Assembly: GCA_002025945.1 (NCBI GenBank)
Contig: MWOO01000156.1
Location: forward strand, 1-42,120
Length of the DNA stretch: 42,120 nt
Direction: 5' to 3'
Source: Prochlorococcus sp. HOT208_60m_813O14
Lineage (GTDB): Bacteria; Cyanobacteriota; Cyanobacteriia; PCC-6307; Cyanobiaceae
Shown in pieces: positions 35,190-42,120 of this stretch (position 1 is its first letter; the number at the start of each line of letters is the position of its first letter). Both the position numbers and the translations under genes were made by a program. The notes below the pieces were generated by a model that did not search any database, had not been told where the DNA came from, and saw nothing but the letters and a program-made list of their open reading frames with translations.

Positions 35190-36152
35190 GTGAAGAAAAG
35201 AATTGGATTAGGTACCTGGTCTTGGGGTAATAAGCTTTTCTGGAATTACCAATCTAGAAATGACGATGATTTATGTGAGACATATAATGAAGCATTACGA
35301 AGAGGTTTCGATCTTATTGATACTGCAGATTCTTACGGTACTGGGAATCTTCAGGGTAGAAGTGAATTGTTGATAGGAAAATTTTTACTAAATACTCCTT
35401 CAGCAAAGAAAAAAAGAATTCAAGTAGCAACCAAACTTGCACCTTATCCCTGGAGAATAGGTAACAGAGGTTTTAATAAACCTTTTTTGAAAAGTTTAGA
35501 AAGACTTAATAACAAATTAGATATAGTGCAATTACATTGGTCAACTTCAAAATACAATCCTTGGCAGGAATTAGGGCTGTTGAATAATCTTTGCGATTTA
35601 AAAGATGAAGGCTTTGATTTTCAAATAGGCTTATCAAATATAGGCCCTAAAAGATTGATGAAATTAATTAATTTCTTAGCAAAAAGAGATCAGAGCCTAA
35701 AGAGTGTTCAAATACAGTTTTCTTTGCTTGCTCCCGATTTAGGAAAACAATATCAGGTAAAAAAAATTTGCGACGAAAATAATATTGATTTCTTTGCTTA
35801 TAGTCCTTTGTCCTTTGGAATACTTTGTATTGATCCAGATAAAGAACAGAATAAAGAAAAAAGTTTTATTCGCAATGCATTATTTGAAAACTATAAAAAA
35901 CCAACATATGAATTACGGAGGTGTTTAAAAAGAATTGCAAATCAAAGATCAGTTTCCCAAGCGCAAGTAGCAATTAATTGGTGTTGTTATCAAGGAGCTA
36001 TTCCGCTCGTTGGAATGCGAAAAAAATCTCAAGTTATAGATGTATCGAATGTATTCAAGTGGAATTTAAATAAAAGTGAATTTAGTGTACTTCAGGAATT
36101 GTCAAAAAAATGTTTAAAAAAAATGCCTAAAAATCCTTTTTCAAGCATTTAA
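35190..36152 (+). CDS. Aldo/keto reductase
   Basis: A 320-residue NADPH-dependent oxidoreductase of the aldo/keto reductase fold. It has GLGTWSWG at the start, catalytic D and Y in DLIDTADSYGTG (about residues 41-52), K in VATKLAPYPW (about 76-85), H in VQLHWS and the C-terminal cofactor stretch ending IPLVGMRKKSQV. The start is GTG 35190. The substrate is unknown. It is divergent from the parA-like gene. Confidence 0.9.
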   Translation: MKKRIGLGTWSWGNKLFWNYQSRNDDDLCETYNEALRRGFDLIDTADSYGTGNLQGRSELLIGKFLLNTPSAKKKRIQVATKLAPYPWRIGNRGFNKPFLKSLERLNNKLDIVQLHWSTSKYNPWQELGLLNNLCDLKDEGFDFQIGLSNIGPKRLMKLINFLAKRDQSLKSVQIQFSLLAPDLGKQYQVKKICDENNIDFFAYSPLSFGILCIDPDKEQNKEKSFIRNALFENYKKPTYELRRCLKRIANQRSVSQAQVAINWCCYQGAIPLVGMRKKSQVIDVSNVFKWNLNKSEFSVLQELSKKCLKKMPKNPFSSI

Positions 36153-36160
36153 TTAAACTT

Positions 36161-36298
36161 TTAGCTAGATATTTTCTTATTTTTTTTTATTTGACAACCA
36201 CTATTCCATAGTTCATTTGGAAATTTTTCGCCAGTGAATCTAATAACTTTTGGTTTGAGATTTATTATCAAGTCATTTAGTTTTTTATTAGATTCCAT
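36161..36298 (-). CDS. Small hypothetical protein (45 aa)
   Basis: An open frame on the minus strand reads MESNKKLNDLIINLKPKVIR..., then FTGEKFPNELWNSGCQI and a lysine-rich tail. Composition is protein-like and it fills the gap between the aldo/keto reductase and ssrA. Family unknown. The A9 run near its end makes the last residues uncertain. Confidence 0.45.
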   Translation of the reverse strand: MESNKKLNDLIINLKPKVIRFTGEKFPNELWNSGCQIKKNKKISS

Positions 36299-36452
36299 TT
36301 TGCAAGATTCGATTTTTTAATAAGATAAATTAATTTAAAACTTATCTTCTCAGTATTTATACTTATTAAATTAAAAAAATTCTTTTTAATACAAGCATTT
36401 GCAGCAATATTTACACACTAATAAATTATCTATCACAACTTCTTAGTTACTT

Positions 36453-36478
36453 AAAAAAATGGAGTCCTTCCAGACTCC
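36453..36478 (-). terminator. Terminator of ssrA
   Basis: Minus strand: GGAGTC, six-base loop, GACTCC, then A followed by seven T. It lies at the end of the coding half of tmRNA and acts as both its 3' hairpin and its terminator. Confidence 0.75.
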
Positions 36479-36735
36479 TCGTATCATTTGGTTGATAAGG
36501 CTGATATAACCCCATCTCCTTTAGGATCAAGCAGCAACTGGTGCTGTTTGACGGGAGAAACTAACGATTTTGTTAGCATTTGTGTTTTTGCTCTAACCGA
36601 GCCGGCTTCAGTCACCTTCCTTATGCCCCGTCGAAACCATTACAACCCCAAATAATGGAGTTGAGCGGAATCGAACCGCTGTCCGAAACATCGGTTGAGA
36701 TCACCTAGTCCAGTTGGACATTTATATTCTGACAG
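36453..36735 (-). ncRNA. ssrA: tmRNA, circularly permuted two-piece form
   Basis: On the minus strand the acceptor half comes first: it ends in GGTTCGATTCCGCTCAACT followed by CCA at 36658-36656. The coding half then begins GGGGTTGTAATGGTTTCGAC at about 36649. This order is the reverse of standard tmRNA and is the permuted form known from alpha-cyanobacteria, processed into two RNAs. The tag frame runs 36577 to 36527 and encodes ANKIVSFSRQTAPVAA plus stop. tmRNA with SmpB frees stalled ribosomes and tags the product for proteolysis. The outer end near 36735 is approximate. Confidence 0.93.
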
Positions 36736-36779
36736 GCAAAATGGTTATTGAATAGTTTTTTTACTAAGTTTTATCGTAT

Positions 36780-37904
36780 ATGAATGTAGTAGCATCATCT
36801 CCGGAGGGATTAGAGAAATCTTTAGCAGAAGAAATTTCAAATTTAGGCGGCTTTAATATTAATACTTATAAAAGATTTATTAATTTTGAATGTGATTTTG
36901 AAACTTTTTATAGAGTTCATTTCTATTCCAGATTAGCTTTTCGTTTTTATAGAGAAATTGCAAGTTTTAATTGCTATGATAAGCAATCTTTATATGCGGG
37001 GGTTAGAGATTCATTTGATTGGTTAAATTGGTTGCACTTTGATAAAACGTTTAATGTTCAAGTAACTGGGAAAACATCTTCTTTAAGTCATACTCATTTC
37101 ACAGCTCTTGAAGTAAAAAATTCCATAACTGATTTGCAACAGGCAGTTTGGAATAAAAGATCAAATATTTCTCTAGATAATCCTGATTTTATAATTCATC
37201 TGCATTTAAATAATAATAAAGCAATTCTCAGTCTTCAAAGCAGCGTAGAAAGCTTACACAAAAGAGGCTATAGGCCCGCAATTGGAAATGCTCCATTAAA
37301 AGAAAATTTAGCTTCTGGATTGATAAATATGACTCAATGGAATGGCAAAGTTCCATTAATAGATTTTATGTGTGGCTCGGGTACTTTTTTAATTGAGGCA
37401 GTCAACCAATTCCTTGGAGTTCCCATAAATATTGATCAAGTATATCTTTTTGAGAATTGGTTGGACTTTAGGAAAGATATTTATCTTAATGAAAAAAATA
37501 AAGCAAAAAATAAAATTATAAATTATGAAAAATTACCAACAATAATAGGGTGTGAAATTAATAAAAAGGTTTTTGAGCAGGCGAATGTAAACATATCATT
37601 AGCTGGACTCGAAAATTATATTGAGCTTATAAATAATGATTTCTTAGCACTCAAATTAGGTTGCACACCTGGGATAATCATATGTAACCCTCCATACGGC
37701 AAAAAATTAGGCGATGAAAATGAATTGATTTGTTTATATGAACAAATGGGAATCTTCCTAAAGAACAATTTTTCAGGTTGGGAATTTTGGCTGCTAAGTG
37801 GAAATCCAAAACTAACAAAATATTTGAAAATGAAATCTTCATTGAAAATTCCCGTTAGCAATGGGGGAATAGATTGTAGATGGATAAAGTACTTAATAAG
37901 GTAA
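36780..37904 (+). CDS. THUMP-domain 23S rRNA guanine-N2 methyltransferase (RlmL-like)
   Basis: A 374-residue RNA methyltransferase. The N-terminal part (about 1-160) is a ferredoxin-like plus THUMP RNA-binding domain. The UPF0020 catalytic domain follows, with LIDFMCGSGTFLIEA (about residues 195-209) binding SAM and the catalytic IICNPPYGKKLGD (about 300-312). This matches the N-terminal half of E. coli RlmL, which makes m2G2445 in 23S rRNA. Older annotation as a DNA adenine methylase would be misleading. Confidence 0.87.
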   Translation: MNVVASSPEGLEKSLAEEISNLGGFNINTYKRFINFECDFETFYRVHFYSRLAFRFYREIASFNCYDKQSLYAGVRDSFDWLNWLHFDKTFNVQVTGKTSSLSHTHFTALEVKNSITDLQQAVWNKRSNISLDNPDFIIHLHLNNNKAILSLQSSVESLHKRGYRPAIGNAPLKENLASGLINMTQWNGKVPLIDFMCGSGTFLIEAVNQFLGVPINIDQVYLFENWLDFRKDIYLNEKNKAKNKIINYEKLPTIIGCEINKKVFEQANVNISLAGLENYIELINNDFLALKLGCTPGIIICNPPYGKKLGDENELICLYEQMGIFLKNNFSGWEFWLLSGNPKLTKYLKMKSSLKIPVSNGGIDCRWIKYLIR

Positions 37905-37905
37905 T

Positions 37906-38292
37906 TTATTTTTTGCCCAAAACTGCCTTTGTTGTCTTGCCTAAACCCTCTAATGTTTGAGGAAGATATGGCCCTTTGGCTAATTTCCCTCCAAGTTTTA
38001 AACTTAAGCCTGCAAGAACTAAATCGATAAATATTATGAGTAATAAATTATATTCAATATTCCAGTTATTATATTTTTTTAGAAAAAGGTAAAAAATAAT
38101 ATGGATGCAAATTAGTACTACTAATAATAATGTGCTGCCAATTGCCAAAAATATTCCACCACTAATTAATCTTCTTTTTTCTCTATCTACTTCTTGAAGA
38201 GCTATTCTTACATGCAAATCCATAACTGAACTTGCAATCGCTGAAATTCTGGAGGCGGTATTTGCAAAGTTTTTATTTTTTGGTTTTTCCAT
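37906..38292 (-). CDS. Phage holin superfamily III (DUF1469-like) membrane protein
   Basis: A 128-residue protein with two hydrophobic spans (about 44-68 and 75-97) and a soluble N-terminus starting MEKPKNKNFANTASRISAIA. It resembles the Phage_holin_3_6/DUF1469 family, which in bacteria is a membrane-associated protein rather than a phage holin. ATG 38292 is preferred to GTG 38307 because the latter would start inside the upstream gene. It follows that gene with a 1-bp gap, so the two probably act together. Confidence 0.72.
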   Translation of the reverse strand: MEKPKNKNFANTASRISAIASSVMDLHVRIALQEVDREKRRLISGGIFLAIGSTLLLVVLICIHIIFYLFLKKYNNWNIEYNLLLIIFIDLVLAGLSLKLGGKLAKGPYLPQTLEGLGKTTKAVLGKK

Positions 38293-38293
38293 A

Positions 38294-38755
38294 TTATTTT
38301 CTACCACTGTTTAGTAGCGTTCCTATTAGTAAACCAATACCAGCCGCAATAGCAATAGATAATAATGGTTTTTTTCTTATAGGACTTTCTATTTTTGGTC
38401 TAAGTGTATCGTTAAGTTCTTCTAATAATTCTTCTAATTGACTTTCTATGGGCTCAATTTTTTCTGATATTTCCCAATTGTTTTCTCTTATTGAATCAAT
38501 TATTTCAAATAGTTGGCTTTTTATTCTCATTGCTGAGGTTCCACTATGGCTTGCTATTACTTCAACTAAATCGTCAATACTCCCTTTTGTGGCTTCAAGG
38601 GTTTGTTGTGCAATGTTAGGCCATTTTTCTTTTATTAAAGGTATTAAACTGTCAATTTTTTCGAGTAACCATTTTTCAGAGAGGACTTCTCTTTCAGGAA
38701 GATTAGAGTTATCTTCTTTATCTTCTACTTCTTTGGGAGGATGGTAAGTCTCCAT
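38294..38755 (-). CDS. DUF883/YqjD-like membrane-associated protein
   Basis: A 153-residue, largely helical acidic protein with a C-terminal glycine-zipper membrane span (LLSIAIAAGIGLLIGTLLNSG). The layout resembles YqjD/ElaB (DUF883) proteins, which tie ribosomes or other partners to the membrane. It forms a two-gene unit with the holin-like gene downstream, a pairing like yqjD-yqjE of enterobacteria. Confidence 0.72.
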   Translation of the reverse strand: METYHPPKEVEDKEDNSNLPEREVLSEKWLLEKIDSLIPLIKEKWPNIAQQTLEATKGSIDDLVEVIASHSGTSAMRIKSQLFEIIDSIRENNWEISEKIEPIESQLEELLEELNDTLRPKIESPIRKKPLLSIAIAAGIGLLIGTLLNSGRK

Positions 38756-38924
38756 TATTTAAACTTATTTATTTTAAGATTAAACCCATTTTCTTAATTT
38801 GGAACCCTTATCTAAATAATTGTGGGATTTATATAGAATAAAAACATATAAAAGTTTATTTACATTTTATTTATCTACTCTGTTCTGCAAGAAGCTTTTG
38901 TTAAGCTATTACTGGAATTATTAA

Positions 38925-39080
38925 ATGAGTTTAAATTTCATCATGGATATTACATTTGCATCTTTAATTTTTGCATCTCGCACAATCCCTACAGATTTTG
39001 GATTAGTAGCTGCAGCTATTGCTGGAGCTGGAAGTTTGCTATTCATCGCTTTAAGATTTGTTCCTGATGCAGGTAATTAA
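38925..39080 (+). CDS. Small single-span membrane protein (51 aa)
   Basis: From ATG 38925 (or ATG 38943, giving MDITFASLIF...) to TAA 39080. The product has one clear transmembrane helix (LVAAAIAGAGSLLFIALRFV) and a short charged end. Size and shape resemble the small subunits of photosynthetic complexes, but I do not recognise which, if any. Strong protein-like composition and isolated position between divergent genes support it. Confidence 0.65.
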   Translation: MSLNFIMDITFASLIFASRTIPTDFGLVAAAIAGAGSLLFIALRFVPDAGN

Positions 39081-39163
39081 ATAAAGGGGACCATCTTTAA
39101 GAAAAAATATCTTTATATAAACTTTGTTTTGCAAAAAGATTTAATTTATTTATCAACTAAATA

Positions 39164-39526
39164 ATGGATAAATGGGTTTTGCTGGAGCATGAAGTTTATA
39201 ATGCTAAGTCTAAAGATATTCATTATGATTTTCTTGTTGAAAATGGAACAGATTGTTTAACTTGGAAATTTTCAAAACTACCTTTATTAAATCAAGCTTC
39301 TATAGAAATTTCTAAGCAGCCAAATCATAGACTTATATGGCTATCCAGGATAGAACATGAACTTTCTGATAATAGAGGTTTTGTAAAAAGAATTGATCAT
39401 GGAATATTTAAAAACGTTTCTACAGAAGGGGACTCTGAAAATTATCGATTCATTTTGAATGGTGAACTTCTTTCTGGTTTGTTTGAAATTTCGGCTAATT
39501 CTTGTAGATTGAGCAAAAATTATTAA
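39164..39526 (+). CDS. LigD 3'-phosphoesterase-domain-like small protein
   Basis: A 120-residue protein whose spaced motifs resemble the phosphoesterase domain of bacterial LigD: HYDFLVENG (about residues 20-28), LTWKFSKLP, NHRLIWL (about 54-60), EHELSDNRGFVKRIDHG (about 63-79). That domain trims 3' phosphates or ribonucleotides at breaks. No ligase or polymerase domain is attached, and no Ku is seen in the window. Assignment is by motif only. Confidence 0.55.
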   Translation: MDKWVLLEHEVYNAKSKDIHYDFLVENGTDCLTWKFSKLPLLNQASIEISKQPNHRLIWLSRIEHELSDNRGFVKRIDHGIFKNVSTEGDSENYRFILNGELLSGLFEISANSCRLSKNY

Positions 39527-39608
39527 TATTCATTTATAAATAAACGTAATATTTCTATTGAGAATTTTTGCAAATTAGTTATTCTTATTTAGCTATTGAG
39601 ACTTGAGA

Positions 39609-42120
39609 TTGGTACATATCAATCAGGTCGAGTTTGAAAATTTTAAATCTTTTGGGGGAAATGTAAAAATTCCTCTTGAAGAAGGCTTCACAGTGGTTAC
39701 GGGCCCGAACGGTTCTGGGAAAAGTAATATTTTAGATGGAATTTTATTCTGTTTAGGTCTAGCTAATAGTAGAGGGATGAGGGCTGAAAGATTACCAGAT
39801 CTAATAAATAACTCCAAAGTTAAAGAGGGTAAGTCATCAGAAACATCTGTATCAGTAAAATTTAATATTCAAGATTGGTCTCCCAGAGAGGACCTTCCGC
39901 CTTTGGAACTAGAAGAAGAAGAAATTGCCCTTAATAAAGGTCAAAAAGAATGGGTAGTTTCTAGAAAATTAAGGCTTATGCCAGGTGGTTCTTATGCTTC
40001 TACTTATACTTCTGATGGCAAACAATGTACCTTGCAACAAATACAGAGAATTTTAAGAGATATTAGTGTTGATCCTGAGGGCAGCAATGTTGTTATGCAG
40101 GGTGATGTAACAAGAATAGTATCAATGAACAATAAGGAAAGGAGAAATCTTATTGATGAATTGGCAGGAGTCGCACTTTTTGATACAAGAATAGAACAAA
40201 CTAATGCAAAATTAAATGACGTTTTTGAAAGACAAGAAAGATGTGAAATTTTAGAAAATGAATTGCAATCTAGTAAAAATAAGCTTGAAAAAGAATGTGA
40301 AAAAGCAAAGCGATATAAAGAGTTAAAGGCAAAACTATTACAAATAATAGAATTAGAGAAAGTTCTTATTTTTGAAAAACAAGTTAAGCATGTTGAATCT
40401 ATAGAAAAAAAAGAAAGTGAAATTGAAAAAAATAAAATCTTGTTTAATAAAGAAAAAGAATCTATTAGTAAAGAAATATCAGTTTTAGAAGATGCTTTGA
40501 AAATACTTGTTGATGAGCTTAAGGAGAAAGGAGAGGATAAATTGATAAAAGTTAATTCTGATATTGGAAGTATTAATTCTAGCTTGAGAGAACTTGATAG
40601 GATATCAAGTCTGAATAAAGAAGAAGGTATTAAATTACAAAAACAGAGAGATGAAATTGCAATTTCTAAGAGGAATATCGAGTCAGAAAAGATGAGACAA
40701 GAAAATTTCGATGATAATTTTTTAAATCAATTGAACTTGCAAATTGACGATCTCACTTTAAAACACAAACTATCAAGAAAAAAACTTTCTGATGCGGCTG
40801 GAGAATCTGGAGAATTCTCAAAACAAAGTATCAAATTAAATGGTGAGCTTGAAAGTATAAAAAATCAAATTAATCCTTTGGAAATAAAAAAAAGGAAAAT
40901 TGAAGAAGAAACTATTCAAAATAATATTCAAAAAGATGAGATATTGTCACAGATCGAATCCTTAGACTTAGAAAAGCAGAAACTTTTTCAGGGAAATCAA
41001 AGAAAAAAAGAGACATCCGATACAAATAATAAAAACTTGGCAAGTAATAGCGCAGAAATTCATTCTTTAAAAAATGAAATCGATTTATTAATTAAAACTA
41101 AATCAAGGCTAAATAACGAGCAATTAAGGCTTGAAAAGGATTTATCTAGATTTGAAAGCAGGAAGGAAGCTTTAAACGAATCTAGAGGTTCATATGCTCT
41201 CAGAATTCTCTTAGAGGCAGGGTTAGAGGGTATACATGGTTATGTAGCTCAACTTGGAGAGGTCAGTGAGAAAAATAGATATGCATTAGAAATTGCTGCT
41301 GGAAATAGGTTAGGGCAAATTGTTGTTGATAATGATCATATTGCTGCAAAAGCAATTGAAATTCTTAAAAAGAAGAAAGCGGGAAGATTAACTTTTTTAC
41401 CTTTAAATAGAATTAAAAGTCAAAAAAAGAATTATGCAATTTCAAGATTTGAAAATAACAGGGAGAATGGATTTATTGATAAAGCTATTAATCTAATTAC
41501 TTTTGATGAAGTTTATTCAGATGTTTTTCGATATGTTTTTGGAGATACTTTGGTTTTTTCAGACTTATCCTCAGCTAGGGTATCTACACAAAAAAATAGG
41601 TTGGTTACCTTAAGTGGTGAATTATTAGAAGCAAGTGGTGCTATTACAGGAGGCAGTAAGTTAAATAAAGATTTGGCTTATAGGTTTGGAATTAATAATG
41701 ATAATGATGATTCCAGTCCTATAAAAGAAAGATTATTAGTTATCGAAGAAGCTTTAAAAGAGTCAAATAATGATTTGATACTAAAAAATAATAGACTTAG
41801 TATATTAAATTCTAACCGCAGTCACATAATTAAGGATTGTGCCTCATTTAATAAAGAAATTGAAGTAAATCAAGATTCTCTTAAAGCTGTCTCGCAAAGA
41901 ATTGAGGATTGTAAATCGAGAGTAAATAAACTTGATATTGCTAATAATTTATTAGTTAAAGAGTTAGGTCATTTAAAAAATCAATTGAAGCCTTATCACG
42001 ATAAGTTTGATCAACTACAAACCATTCAAAAGGCAAATTATGAAAAAAATCAAAAATCATCACTAATAGCTTTTAATGACGAATTTAATAATCTTGATAA
42101 AAAACTTGAATTACTTATTA
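39609..42120 (+). CDS. smc: Chromosome segregation ATPase SMC, N-terminal part
   Basis: The frame is open from TTG 39609 to the window end (837 residues visible). The N-terminal head has VTGPNGSGKSN (Walker A, about residues 31-41) and VVMQGDVTRI. A long coiled coil follows. The hinge domain is near residues 520-690 (SYALRILLEAGLEGIHGYVA; then LVTLSGELLEASGAITGGS). The second coiled coil then begins. SMC condenses and separates chromosomes. The second head domain lies outside the window. The start is a TTG giving VHINQVEFENFKSFGG, the usual SMC beginning. Confidence 0.95.
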   Translation, partial: MVHINQVEFENFKSFGGNVKIPLEEGFTVVTGPNGSGKSNILDGILFCLGLANSRGMRAERLPDLINNSKVKEGKSSETSVSVKFNIQDWSPREDLPPLELEEEEIALNKGQKEWVVSRKLRLMPGGSYASTYTSDGKQCTLQQIQRILRDISVDPEGSNVVMQGDVTRIVSMNNKERRNLIDELAGVALFDTRIEQTNAKLNDVFERQERCEILENELQSSKNKLEKECEKAKRYKELKAKLLQIIELEKVLIFEKQVKHVESIEKKESEIEKNKILFNKEKESISKEISVLEDALKILVDELKEKGEDKLIKVNSDIGSINSSLRELDRISSLNKEEGIKLQKQRDEIAISKRNIESEKMRQENFDDNFLNQLNLQIDDLTLKHKLSRKKLSDAAGESGEFSKQSIKLNGELESIKNQINPLEIKKRKIEEETIQNNIQKDEILSQIESLDLEKQKLFQGNQRKKETSDTNNKNLASNSAEIHSLKNEIDLLIKTKSRLNNEQLRLEKDLSRFESRKEALNESRGSYALRILLEAGLEGIHGYVAQLGEVSEKNRYALEIAAGNRLGQIVVDNDHIAAKAIEILKKKKAGRLTFLPLNRIKSQKKNYAISRFENNRENGFIDKAINLITFDEVYSDVFRYVFGDTLVFSDLSSARVSTQKNRLVTLSGELLEASGAITGGSKLNKDLAYRFGINNDNDDSSPIKERLLVIEEALKESNNDLILKNNRLSILNSNRSHIIKDCASFNKEIEVNQDSLKAVSQRIEDCKSRVNKLDIANNLLVKELGHLKNQLKPYHDKFDQLQTIQKANYEKNQKSSLIAFNDEFNNLDKKLELLI

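Noticed and set aside
36656..36725. A tRNA-like T-arm and CCA end
   Set aside because: It belongs to the acceptor half of tmRNA; no anticodon arm is present.
36780..37904. DNA adenine methyltransferase
   Set aside because: The N-terminal THUMP region and NPPYG context fit an rRNA guanine-N2 methyltransferase.
37906..38292. Prophage holin
   Set aside because: No other phage genes nearby; the family is widespread as a chromosomal membrane protein paired with DUF883-like genes.

Overview
ORGANISM. Low-GC DNA with short gene spacing carries flv1/flv3, a two-domain flavodiiron pair, and a circularly permuted two-piece tmRNA whose tag reads ANKIVSFSRQTAPVAA. Gene order is guaA ... flv1-flv3-alaS-speA-ndk-thiO-gatB-coaE-argJ ... 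ssrA ... smc. Together these point to a Prochlorococcus, most likely a high-light-adapted type; the strain is inferred, not shown. LAYOUT. (1) 1-468: C-terminal part of guaA. (2) 448-4190: two small cassettes in tandem at the guaA 3' end. A 45-bp repeat of the guaA terminus recurs at 448, 2020 and 4041, and each cassette carries its own short direct repeats in the same layout. Cassette 1 carries an HNH endonuclease-like gene. Cassette 2 carries a SET-domain-like gene convergent with a TPR gene. No integrase is present. (3) 4457-12575: an accessory block of three TPR-sulfotransferase genes interleaved with a second SET/TPR module; several are frameshifted in poly-A runs. (4) 12956-30478: a RecB/Cas4-like nuclease, mrdA, an FMN reductase, flv1, flv3, alaS, speA, ndk, thiO-like, gatB, coaE and argJ. 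(5) 30449-31739: a possible third cassette at the argJ 3' end carrying an outer-membrane beta-barrel gene. (6) 31851-33172: small genes, a broken small gene, a frameshifted UPF0045-type gene and a candidate structured small RNA ending in a strong terminator. (7) 33199-42120: a methyltransferase, a ParA-like ATPase, an aldo/keto reductase, permuted ssrA, an RlmL-like methyltransferase, two membrane-associated genes, a short single-span membrane protein, a LigD-phosphoesterase-like protein and the N-terminal part of smc. HOW THE GENES WORK TOGETHER. Flv1 and Flv3 form the cyanobacterial O2-photoreducing pair. alaS, gatB, ssrA and rlmL serve translation. mrdA serves cell-wall elongation. argJ, coaE, speA, ndk and guaA are core metabolism. 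The SET, TPR and sulfotransferase proteins look like a protein- or glycan-modification toolkit, but their substrates are unknown. CAUTION. At least five genes, including the normally essential mrdA and alaS, are out of frame by one base, nearly always in a poly-A run. Sequencing or assembly error is the simplest explanation; natural slippage is the interesting alternative.
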